From: Chloroflexota bacterium
GTDB lineage: Bacteria > Chloroflexota > Limnocylindria > Limnocylindrales > CSP1-4
Assembly (NCBI GenBank): GCA_021789435.1
Contig: JAJYJO010000023.1
Location: 1 to 32,047 of the forward strand
DNA length: 32,047 nucleotides
Reading direction: 5' to 3'
The stretch's first letter is position 1, and each line of letters opens with the position of its first letter. Below the pieces are notes generated by a model, which saw only the letters and a program-made list of their open reading frames with translations, was not told the DNA's origin and did not search any database. Positions 25,053 to 32,047 of this stretch are shown piece after piece. Position numbers and translations under genes: made by a program.

Positions 25053-26449
25053 CCGAGCGACCCCTCCATCTCCAGCTTCACCAGGCGGTTGAACTCGATG
25101 GCGTACTCCATCGGGAGCTCCTTGGTGAAGACCTCCAGGAAGCCCTGGACGACCATGTTGGTCGCCTCGTTCTCGGTCAGGCCGCGGCTCATCAGGTAGA
25201 AGATCTGGTCCTGGGACACCTTGCCGACGGTGGCCTCGTGGGTCATCGTCGTGTCGTCTTCCTGGATGTCGATGTAGGGGTAGGTGTCGCTGCGGCTCCC
25301 TTCGTCGAGCAGGAGCGCGTCGCAGCGGACGCTGGCCACGACCCCGGTCGCCCCGGGCGAGACCTTCAGGCTACCGCGGTAGGTGGACCGGCCGCCGTCC
25401 TTGGAGACCGACTTGCTGACGATCCGGCTCCGGGTGTTGGGGGCCAGGTGGATCGCCTTGGCGCCCGTGTCCTGGTGCTGCCCGCGACCCGCCACCGCGA
25501 CCGAGATCACCTCCGCCGTCGCCCCTTCGCCGCGCAGGTAGATGCTGGGGTACTTCATGGTCAGCCGGCTGCCCGTGTTCGCGTCGATCCATTCGACGGT
25601 CGCCCCGGCATGGGCGTGGGCCCGCTTGGTGACCAGGTTGTAGACGTCGTTGGACCAGTTCTGGATCGTCGTGTAGCGGACCTTGGAGCCGGGCAGGGCG
25701 ATCACCTCCACGACCGCCGCGTGAAGCGCGTCGGTCGTGTAGATCGGGGCCGTGCAGCCTTCGATGTAGTGGACCTTGGCCCCTTCGTCGACGATGATCA
25801 GCGTCCGCTCGAACTGGCCGGTGTTCTCGGCGTTGATCCGGAAGTAGGCCTGGAGCGGCAGCGGCACCTCGACGCCCTTGGGCACGTAGACGAACGAGCC
25901 GCCGGACCAGACCGCCGAGTTGAGGGCCGCGAACTTGTTGTCCTCGGGCGGGACGACCGTGGCGAAGTACTTCCTGAAGAGCTCCGGATACTGTCGCAGG
26001 CCCTCGTCCGTGCCCATGAAGACGACGCCGATCTTGGTCAGCTCCTCGCGGACGTTGTGGTAGACGACCTCCGAGTCGTACTGGGCGCCGACGCCGGACA
26101 GGAACTTGCGCTCGGCCTCCGGGATCCCCAGCCGCTCGAAGGTCTGCTTGATCTTGTCCGGAACGTCGTCCCAGGACTTCTCCTCGCGGTCGGACGGCTT
26201 GCGGTAGTAGACGATCCTGTCGAGGTCGATCTGGCCCAGGTCGCCGCCCCAGGTGGGCATCGCCCGGACGAGGAAGTGGTCGTAGGCGCGCAGCCGGAAG
26301 TCGAGCATCCACTGCGGCTCGCCCTTGATCCGGCTGATCTCCTCGACGGTCTCGCGGGTCAGGCCCCGCTTCGTCTCCGTCAGGTAGACGACCTCGTCGT
26401 GGAAGCCGTACTGGTACTCCGACGAGACGATCTCCGGAGTGGTCGCCAT
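25049..26449 (-). CDS. sufB: Fe-S cluster assembly protein SufB
   Basis: This 466-residue scaffold subunit of the SufBCD complex is highly conserved throughout. Cys376 ([18 protein letters not shown]) corresponds to the cluster-forming Cys405 of E. coli SufB, and Cys232 (EGCTAPIY) to Cys254. The segment [29 protein letters not shown] is diagnostic. ATG 26449 ([16 protein letters not shown]) is chosen over an upstream frame opening, with AAGGAG at 26454-26459. It is the first gene of the operon, behind a strong promoter and a structured leader. No sufC, sufS or sufU gene adjoins it, so the ATPase and desulfurase must be encoded elsewhere. Confidence 0.97.
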   Translation of the reverse strand: MATTPEIVSSEYQYGFHDEVVYLTETKRGLTRETVEEISRIKGEPQWMLDFRLRAYDHFLVRAMPTWGGDLGQIDLDRIVYYRKPSDREEKSWDDVPDKIKQTFERLGIPEAERKFLSGVGAQYDSEVVYHNVREELTKIGVVFMGTDEGLRQYPELFRKYFATVVPPEDNKFAALNSAVWSGGSFVYVPKGVEVPLPLQAYFRINAENTGQFERTLIIVDEGAKVHYIEGCTAPIYTTDALHAAVVEVIALPGSKVRYTTIQNWSNDVYNLVTKRAHAHAGATVEWIDANTGSRLTMKYPSIYLRGEGATAEVISVAVAGRGQHQDTGAKAIHLAPNTRSRIVSKSVSKDGGRSTYRGSLKVSPGATGVVASVRCDALLLDEGSRSDTYPYIDIQEDDTTMTHEATVGKVSQDQIFYLMSRGLTENEATNMVVQGFLEVFTKELPMEYAIEFNRLVKLEMEGSLG

Positions 26450-26509
26450 CGCGCTCCTTCTCGAGGCCACCCCGCATCGGACGGGCCGATGGACGGGGAA
26501 GGACGCGAC

Positions 26510-26556
26510 GCGGGGCGGCGGCCGGACCGAGGGGATGTCAGCGGCCACCGCCCCGC
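26510..26556 (-). promoter_or_regulatory. 15-bp hairpin in the suf leader
   Basis: Arms 26510-26524 and 26542-26556 pair over 15 positions around a 17-nt loop. The single non-Watson-Crick position (26519 with 26547) is a G.U pair in the minus-strand RNA but an A.C mismatch on the other strand, so the structure favours the suf transcript. It ends about 60 nt before the sufB ATG and leaves the ribosome site free. Confidence 0.6.
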
Positions 26557-26586
26557 CCCGCAGGGGATCTGCCAATTCCGAGTGCC

Positions 26587-26615
26587 ATTATCGGATTTAA
26601 CCCCCGGCTCGTCAA
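26587..26615 (-). promoter_or_regulatory. suf operon promoter
   Basis: On the minus strand TTGACG (26615-26610), a 17-nt spacer and GATAAT (26592-26587) form a near-consensus sigma-70-type promoter. The predicted start near 26580 gives a leader of about 130 nt. This and the Lrp-region promoters are the best consensus matches in the window. Confidence 0.75.
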
Positions 26616-26760
26616 TGCGGCCCGCGGCGGGCCGGCCGCACCGGCAAGGGAAGGGCTGTCAGGTTCTCTGCCGGGACCGGGCCGGCGGTTCCAGCCTCCG
26701 GCCGACGCTCGACCGACCCGCTGGCCGCCGGCGCGCCGCCAAGCGGACCACCGGCGGACG

Positions 26761-29700
26761 TCAGGCCCGAGCCTCACCCGCCGCGGCCTTCTCGGCACGT
26801 CGCGCTCGCCAGCCGTCGACCGAGTCTTTGCCGCCCTCCACGAGCGAGTAGACGACCGGGACCACGACCAGCGTCAGGAAGGTCGACGAGAAGAGCCCGC
26901 CGATCACCACCGTGGCCAGCTCGGAGGCGATGATCGAGCCCTCGTTGAGACCAAGGCCCAGGGGGGTCAGGGCAAGGATGGTGGCGATGGCCGTCATCAG
27001 GATCGGCCGGACGCGGGTCCGCCCGCCCTCGATCAGGGCTTCCTGGGTGGAGAGGCCGCGGCGCCGCAGCTGCTCGACGAGATCGAGCAGCACGATGGCG
27101 TTGGTGACCACGATTCCGATCAGCATCAGGAATCCGATCAGGGCGCTGACGCCGATCGGCCGGTGGGTCAGGAAGAGGGCCGGGAACGCACCGATCGTCG
27201 CCAATGGCAGGCTGAACAGGATGACGAGCGGGTCGACCAGCGAGTCGAAGACGAGGACCATGACGACGTAGACCAGCAAGACCGCGACGGCCATCGAGGC
27301 GAAGAGGCCCCCGAACGCCTCGTTGGTCTGCTGGGTGACCCCCGAGATCTGGACACTGACGCCGCTCAGCTTGCCGCCGGCCTGCAGCCGGTCCAGACCC
27401 TGCTGGACCGCCCGCGATACGGCACCCTGGTCCTGGCTGGTGATGTCGGCGCTGAGCGTCGCGGCCGTCGTCTGGTCGACGCGGGTCACGCGGGCCTGGG
27501 TCTGGACCTGCTCGATGGTGCTGACCGCGGCGAGTGGCACCTTCGTCGCCGTCCCCACCGGGAGCTGGCCGAGGGCCTGCGGCGAGGTCAGCGCCGCCGG
27601 GTTGACCTGGAGGTAGAGATCGAGCGGCTGGCCCCCGCCGAGCTGGACGCGGGTCACCTGCTGCGGAACCAGGGCGGCGCGGATCTCGCCGGCCACCTGG
27701 GCCGTGGTCAGCCCGGCCGCCAGGGCCCTGTTCGGGTCGACCAGGACCTGGACCTCCGGCGCTTCTATCGACAGGTCGCTCCGCACGTTGGCCAGGTTGG
27801 GCGTCGCCTGCAGGAGGCCCAGCACGGCCTGGCTGCCGGAGCGGACGGCCGCGAGATCGGACCCGCTGACGATCAGGCTCATGGTCGAGCCGCCGCCGAA
27901 GTTCTGCTGCACGACGTCGACGCGGTAGCCGCCCACCTCCAGCGGCTTCAGCTGGCGGAGCAGCTTCTCCTGCTCGGCATTGAGGTCGGTGCTGGGTGCC
28001 AGGCGGACCAGGATGCTGGCGCTGTTCGAGGCCCGGCCGGTGAACGCGGCGGAGAGACCCTGCGCCCCGGTGTCTCCCGCATTGGGGACGGTCGTCTCGA
28101 TCAACTGGACCTCGGGGTCGGCTTGCAGGACCGACTCCGCCTGCTGGGCCCGGGCGAGGACCGCGCTGGACGAGGTGCCGCTCGGCGGCGAGACCGCGAC
28201 CTGGAGGTACTTCTCCGAGCCGGAATTCAGGAACTGGGTCGGGATGTGGGGAAGCAGCGCCCCCGCGCCGGCGACCAGCAGGGCGGCGATCGCGAGCACG
28301 CCCCACCGCGTCCAGCGGTTGCGCAGGGCCAGCCGGAGGGTCGGCGTGTAGAGCCGCTGCCAGATGGTGTCGCGGGCATGGCCTTCGCGATCGCGCGGCA
28401 GGCTGACCCGGTCGATGAAGAGCGAGGCGAGGACCGGGACGACCGTCAGGGCCACGACCAGCGACGAGAGCAGGGCAAAGGTGACCGTGAGGGCGAAGGG
28501 CAGGAAGAACTGTGAGACGATTCCACCCACGAAACCGAGGGGCAGGAAGACGGCCACCGTGGTCAGCGTCGAGCTGGTGATCGCGCTGGCCACCTCCCGC
28601 GTCCCGGAGACGACTGCCTCGCGCATCGTGTCGCCGCGCCCGCGATGGCGGTAGATGTTCTCCAGCACGACGATCCCGTCGTCCACGACCCGGCCCACCG
28701 CGACCGCCAGCCCGCCCAGGGTCATGATGTTGATCGAGACGCCGGCGACCAGCATCAGGGCCAGGGCGGACATGATCGAGAGCGGGATGCTGACCGCGGC
28801 CACCAGGGTGGAGCGGAGGCTGAACAGGAACAGGAAGATCGTGATGATCGCGAAGGCAGCGCCCAGGCCGCCCTCGCGAACCAGCCCGTCGCGCGACTCC
28901 TTGATGTAGCTCGAGAGATCCAGCAGCGTCGTGACATGGAAGCTGGAGGCGTACTGGGCGTTCAGCGCGTCCAGCTTCGACTGGACGGCGTCGGCGACCG
29001 CGACGGTATTGGCGTCGGACGACTTCGACACGGTCAGGGTGATCGACGGCTGGCCGTTCAGACGAGCGTAGCCGGTCGCCTGGACGCCGACCACCTGCAC
29101 GCTCCCGAGGTCGCCGATCGTGACCGGGATCGGCCGGGCAGCGACCGGCGCGCCGGAGGGCTGCGGGGCGCCGGTGGCCGCGCCCGGGCTGGCGGTCCGG
29201 ACCCCGACGACCAGGTGCGCGATCTCGTCGAGCGATCCGAAGCTGTGGACGGCCGAGACCGGGATGGAGGTGCCGTCCTGCGACAGCTGCCCGGCCGGCA
29301 GGGTCAGGTTGTTCGCCTGCAGCACGCTCTGGACCTGGGTCACGGAGATGCCCGATGCGGCCAGCTTGGCCGGGTCGAGCAGGACCAGGACCCGTTGCTC
29401 CGTGCCGCCGGTCAGATCCGCCGCGGTGACGCCCTCGACCCCCTGGATGGCGGGCTGGATCGTCACCTGGGCGAACGCGAGCAGCTGCTCCTGGTTCGTC
29501 GAGCCGACCGGCTGGATGGCGGCCGTGATGACCGGCTGGGCGTTGATGTCGAGGGCCGTGACCTGGGGCGTGGAGCCTGCCGGGAGCCCGATGGCCTGGA
29601 GATCCTGCTCGATCGTCGCCTGGGTGTCCTTGACGTTGGTCCCGAAGGTGAACTGGGCGACCACGATGGAGACGCTGTTCGACGAGGTCGAGCTGAGCTG

Positions 29701-29937
29701 CTGCAGACGAGCCACGTTGCCGATCGCGCGCTCGATCGGCTTGGTCACCTGCTCGGTCACGTCGTTCGCCCCCGCCCCGGGGAGCGGCGTCACCACCGTG
29801 ATGATCGGCAGGCTCACGTTCGGCAGCAACTCCTGCTGCAGGTTGCCCCAGGCGAAGATGCCGGCCGCGAAGAGGCCGGCGGCGAGGAGGAGGGTGACGC
29901 TGCGCTTGGCGACCGCCAGCCGAGTCAGGTGGATCAC
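26761..29937 (-). CDS. RND-family efflux transporter (AcrB/SwrC-like)
   Basis: This 1058-residue proton-driven efflux pump of the hydrophobe/amphiphile RND family has two repeats, each with a large extracytoplasmic loop. The first helix (about 11-30) leads into QQELLPNVSLPIITVVTPLPGAGANDVTEQVTKPIE. The proton-relay aspartates are Asp419-Asp420 (GRVVDDGIVVLENIYRHRGRG). The second half ends with PIGVSALIGFLMLIGIVVTNAIVLLDLVEQLRRRG. No membrane-fusion protein or outer-membrane channel gene is nearby, as in SwrC-type pumps of single-membrane bacteria. A Pro/Ala-rich insert lies at about 249-270. The start is GTG 29937, overlapping the MarR stop (GTGA), with AGGGAGA upstream. Substrates are unknown; a drug or biocide is likely from the MarR partner. 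Confidence 0.95.
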   Translation of the reverse strand: MIHLTRLAVAKRSVTLLLAAGLFAAGIFAWGNLQQELLPNVSLPIITVVTPLPGAGANDVTEQVTKPIERAIGNVARLQQLSSTSSNSVSIVVAQFTFGTNVKDTQATIEQDLQAIGLPAGSTPQVTALDINAQPVITAAIQPVGSTNQEQLLAFAQVTIQPAIQGVEGVTAADLTGGTEQRVLVLLDPAKLAASGISVTQVQSVLQANNLTLPAGQLSQDGTSIPVSAVHSFGSLDEIAHLVVGVRTASPGAATGAPQPSGAPVAARPIPVTIGDLGSVQVVGVQATGYARLNGQPSITLTVSKSSDANTVAVADAVQSKLDALNAQYASSFHVTTLLDLSSYIKESRDGLVREGGLGAAFAIITIFLFLFSLRSTLVAAVSIPLSIMSALALMLVAGVSINIMTLGGLAVAVGRVVDDGIVVLENIYRHRGRGDTMREAVVSGTREVASAITSSTLTTVAVFLPLGFVGGIVSQFFLPFALTVTFALLSSLVVALTVVPVLASLFIDRVSLPRDREGHARDTIWQRLYTPTLRLALRNRWTRWGVLAIAALLVAGAGALLPHIPTQFLNSGSEKYLQVAVSPPSGTSSSAVLARAQQAESVLQADPEVQLIETTVPNAGDTGAQGLSAAFTGRASNSASILVRLAPSTDLNAEQEKLLRQLKPLEVGGYRVDVVQQNFGGGSTMSLIVSGSDLAAVRSGSQAVLGLLQATPNLANVRSDLSIEAPEVQVLVDPNRALAAGLTTAQVAGEIRAALVPQQVTRVQLGGGQPLDLYLQVNPAALTSPQALGQLPVGTATKVPLAAVSTIEQVQTQARVTRVDQTTAATLSADITSQDQGAVSRAVQQGLDRLQAGGKLSGVSVQISGVTQQTNEAFGGLFASMAVAVLLVYVVMVLVFDSLVDPLVILFSLPLATIGAFPALFLTHRPIGVSALIGFLMLIGIVVTNAIVLLDLVEQLRRRGLSTQEALIEGGRTRVRPILMTAIATILALTPLGLGLNEGSIIASELATVVIGGLFSSTFLTLVVVPVVYSLVEGGKDSVDGWRARRAEKAAAGEARA

Positions 29938-30569
29938 GAAGTCTCCCTGTCGAGGACGACGCCGTCGGGACCCCCGGTCGCGTCAAGCAGAAGGGTTGGA
30001 CGGGGACCGGCCGAGGGCCGGCCGCCCGGCTCGACGACCGGCTCGACGACCGGCTCGACGACCGTCGGGGCCTCGCCCTCCGCCGCCCGGCCGAGTGCGG
30101 CATAGGCGGCCCGGACCGTCCTCAGCTCTGCCGGGTCAAGCCGCTCCAGCAGCGACCGGAGCCGGCGCTCGTTCAGCACCCGGAGCAGGTCCAGCAGCGC
30201 CGCTCCGCGCGCCGTGCGCGTCACGACAACCTGGCGGCGATCGGCCGGGTCCTCACGGCGAGCCAGCAGGCCCCCCTCGACCAGGCGGTCGACAAGGCCA
30301 CTGACGGTGGAGAGGGTGACCCGCAGCCGGGCAGCCAGCTCCGACATGTGGGTGCCGCTCGCGGGATCGACGAGGTAGATGACCTTGAGCTGGGTCATCG
30401 TCACGCCGACCTCCGCGACCTCGGGCGCGTGGCTGCCGGTCAGCCGCCGCATCAGGTCAAGATGGGCGACCACGATCGCGTCGACCAGGGCTGCGTCGTC
30501 GGCCCGGCTCCCGCTCGACCGGGCCGGGAGGTCGGCCGGCGTGCCGGCCGTTTCGTTTGCGTCGTTCAA
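29934..30569 (-). CDS. MarR-family transcriptional regulator
   Basis: This 211-residue protein has a MarR winged HTH (about 56-122; VTMTQLKVIYLVDPASGTHMSELAARLRVTLSTVSGLVDRLVEGGLLARREDPADRRQVVVTRT) flanked by dimerisation helices. The last 45-50 residues are an unusual low-complexity tail containing VVEPVVEPVVEP, encoded by a 12-bp tandem repeat. It is co-transcribed with, and overlaps by 4 nt, the RND pump gene, so it most likely represses the pump until a ligand binds. The assigned start is TTG 30569, since no ATG precedes the conserved core. A TATCCT box (30608-30603) would give a leader of about 27 nt that includes the direct repeat CTGAG-A-CTGAG. The start remains uncertain. Confidence 0.88.
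   Translation of the reverse strand: MNDANETAGTPADLPARSSGSRADDAALVDAIVVAHLDLMRRLTGSHAPEVAEVGVTMTQLKVIYLVDPASGTHMSELAARLRVTLSTVSGLVDRLVEGGLLARREDPADRRQVVVTRTARGAALLDLLRVLNERRLRSLLERLDPAELRTVRAAYAALGRAAEGEAPTVVEPVVEPVVEPGGRPSAGPRPTLLLDATGGPDGVVLDRETS
30026..30061. repeat. Three 12-bp tandem repeats in the MarR gene
   Basis: The unit CCGGCTCGACGA is repeated exactly three times and encodes the VVEP repeats in the regulator's C-terminal tail. The length keeps the reading frame. Confidence 0.85.
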
Positions 30570-30767
30570 ATGCTCAGTCTCAGGCTGAAGATCGGCCGGG
30601 ACAGGATAGCGGTCGGCCGCCGGATCCGCCCGCAGCCGCCGCGATCCGCTTCGGGGAGCCGGCCGCTATGCTCCCCGAAACGCAGGGAGGCGCCGCCGAT
30701 CGAGGGCCAGGCGACGAACGGAGGGTCCGCCGCGGACCAGGAAACCGCCCCACAGGGACCGCGCCGG

Positions 30768-32047
30768 GTGACATCGGCGGTGGCCCGTCGCTTCCTCGTC
30801 CTGCGCCATCTCCTGGCCCCGCCGCGGGCATTGCCGCCCGGGCCGGAGAGCGTGCTGGCCGTCGTCGACCGGCTGGGCTCGCTGCAGTTCGATCCCCTGG
30901 AGGTGGCCGGGCGCAACCATGACCTGGTCCTCCAGGCGCGCATCCGCGGCTACCGGCGGGCGGACGCCGACGAGCTGCTCTACCGGCGCCGGCTGCTCTT
31001 CGAGGCCCACAACAAGGGGCTCTCGCTCCTGCCGACCCGGGAACTCCCCTGGTTCCGCCACACCTGGGACCGCAATGTCCTTCACCACCGGGACGGCGTC
31101 TTCGCCGAGCATCCCGAGGCGACGGAGGCGATCCTCGGCCGGATCCGGGCGCAGGGCCCGCTCAGCTCGCTGGATTTCGAGCGCCAGGCCACCATCGACT
31201 GGTACTGGGGCCCCACGAGCCGCGCCCGGGCCATCCTGGAGGCGCTTGCGGAGGCGGGGATCCTGGGGCTGGCCCGGCGCGAGGGCAACCGTCGCTTCTA
31301 CGACCTGATCGAGCGCCTCCAGCCGGCTGACCTCCTGGCGGAGCGGATCCCCGAGCTCGAGCAGGTGCGCCATCGCCTCCTCTCCCGGTACCGCGCCCAT
31401 GGCCTGCTCGGCTCGGGTGGCTCCGGCGAACTGTGGCTCGGCACCGCGCCCGCCCGCGCCGGGAGCGGCCGCTTCCCGGGCCACAGCCGGGCCGAGCTGC
31501 TGGACGACCTGGTCGCGCGGGGCGAGCTCGTCCCGCTGGGCGTCGGGGGCATGGCCGGGCTGCGCTTCGTCCTGGCCGACGAGCTGCCGCTCCTGGCGCA
31601 GGCGGAGCGGGAAGTCGCGGCCGAGTCCGGGGCGGCCGCCGGGGTGGTGGGCGGCGGGCCGGACACGGCACAAGCGACCACGCCACGGCCGGGGGCGGCC
31701 GATCAGGGCGTCACGTTCCTGGCCCCCCTCGACCCGCTCGCCTGGGACCGCGACCTCCTGCGCCGGGTGTTCGGCTTCGACTATGTCTGGGAGGTCTACG
31801 TCCCCGCGGGCCGGCGGCGCTGGGGCTACTACGTCCTGCCGATCCTCTTCGGCGATCGATTCGTCGGCCGGATCGAGCCCCGGATCGAACGGGCCACGGG
31901 CACCGTACGGCTGCTCGGGCTCTGGTGGGAGCCCGGCTTCGACCCGCTCGCCGTCCCGGGCTTCGTACCGGCCTTCGCGGATGCGCTCCTCGCGTACCGG
32001 GCGTTCGCCGGCGCCGCCCGCTCCGTCTTCCCTCCGCGCGCCCGGCC
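30768..32047 (+). CDS. YcaQ-like DNA glycosylase (HTH_42), 3' end outside window
   Basis: The frame is open from 30768 to the window edge and encodes at least 426 residues. It matches the winged-helix HTH_42 family (YcaQ/AlkX and AlkZ), DNA glycosylases that unhook interstrand crosslinks. Gln40-Phe41-Asp42 in RLGSLQFDPLEV fits the Q-x-D catalytic motif of the YcaQ branch rather than the Q-x-Q of AlkZ. The C-terminal block TFLAPLDPLAWDRDLLRRVFGFDYVWEVYVPAGRRRWGYYVLPILFGDRFVGRIEPR is diagnostic. A Gly/Ala-rich insert lies at about 285-315. The start is GTG 30768 or GTG 30780; neither has a strong ribosome site. A TATGCT box at 30667-30672 may be the -10. Divergent from the MarR/RND operon. Confidence 0.9.
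   Translation, partial: MTSAVARRFLVLRHLLAPPRALPPGPESVLAVVDRLGSLQFDPLEVAGRNHDLVLQARIRGYRRADADELLYRRRLLFEAHNKGLSLLPTRELPWFRHTWDRNVLHHRDGVFAEHPEATEAILGRIRAQGPLSSLDFERQATIDWYWGPTSRARAILEALAEAGILGLARREGNRRFYDLIERLQPADLLAERIPELEQVRHRLLSRYRAHGLLGSGGSGELWLGTAPARAGSGRFPGHSRAELLDDLVARGELVPLGVGGMAGLRFVLADELPLLAQAEREVAAESGAAAGVVGGGPDTAQATTPRPGAADQGVTFLAPLDPLAWDRDLLRRVFGFDYVWEVYVPAGRRRWGYYVLPILFGDRFVGRIEPRIERATGTVRLLGLWWEPGFDPLAVPGFVPAFADALLAYRAFAGAARSVFPPRAR

Larger units (their letters stand above)
26450..26760. other. Intergenic region between the RND gene and sufB
   Basis: This 311-nt gap carries the suf promoter, the suf leader with its hairpin, and, next to the RND stop codon, GC-rich inverted sequence (GTCCGCCGG...CCGGCGG type) that could end RND transcription. 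No gene is seen in it. An AT-rich patch at about 26570-26615 stands out from the surrounding GC-rich DNA and coincides with the promoter. Confidence 0.6.

Noticed and set aside
26774-30103. A 1109-codon open frame overlapping the RND gene in another frame of the same strand
   Set aside because: Its translation is Arg/Pro/Gly-rich without domains, while the overlapping frame is a complete RND transporter. Very high GC makes stop codons rare in shadow frames.

Overview
The window is about 32 kb of very GC-rich bacterial DNA with tightly packed housekeeping and accessory genes, many GTG starts and 4-nt ATGA/GTGA gene overlaps. Several things suggest a monoderm-like, high-GC lineage such as Chloroflexota (Limnocylindria/Ellin6529-type), with Actinobacteriota as the alternative. 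They are menaquinone-type methylation, SUF Fe-S assembly with an attached Rieske protein, an RND pump without a membrane-fusion partner, an ECF sigma/anti-sigma pair, and leaderless mRNAs. The phylum is an inference; no rRNA or tRNA is present to settle it.

Layout. 1-215: no clear gene. 216-6144 (minus): a YtcJ-like amidohydrolase, a secreted subtilisin-like protease, and ATP-dependent PEP carboxykinase. 6403-6675 (plus): a DUF4342 protein. 6811-9474 (minus): a two-gene transsulfuration unit, cystathionine beta-synthase then a cystathionine gamma-synthase/lyase-type enzyme. 9575-10453 (plus): a monoacylglycerol-lipase-like hydrolase. 10565-12414 (minus): lgt followed by a PlsC-like acyltransferase. 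12581-13012 (plus): a possible leaderless micro-ORF and a small membrane protein. 13020-13775 (minus): UbiE/MenG methyltransferase. 13842-15880 (minus): an Lrp/AsnC regulator, ECF sigma factor and anti-sigma factor in one operon. 16015-16140 (plus): a 41-residue membrane protein. 16275-18935 (minus): a His-rich PadR regulator, ferritin-VIT iron transporter, small membrane protein and cupin. 19073-20107 (plus): an ornithine-cyclodeaminase-family enzyme. 20318-22948 (plus): a penicillin-acylase-family hydrolase. 23150-26449 (minus): sufB-sufD-Rieske. 26761-30569 (minus): a MarR regulator and RND efflux pump. 30768-end (plus): a YcaQ-like DNA glycosylase, cut by the window edge.

The genes are mostly familiar; the less ordinary content is regulatory. 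(i) Four starts carry a TAtACT/TAcACT -10 box only 8-9 nt before the ATG, the signature of leaderless transcription. (ii) The Lrp operon and the 41-residue gene have two consensus-like promoters facing each other on the same 32 bp, so that the -10 of one lies on the -35 of the other. (iii) The suf operon has a strong promoter and a roughly 130-nt leader with a 15-bp hairpin whose single non-Watson-Crick pair is a G.U only in the suf transcript. (iv) The PadR regulator next to the ferritin-VIT gene has a His-rich N-terminal extension, suggesting a metal-responsive iron-storage unit. No phage, insertion sequence, CRISPR array, defence system, rRNA or tRNA gene was found.
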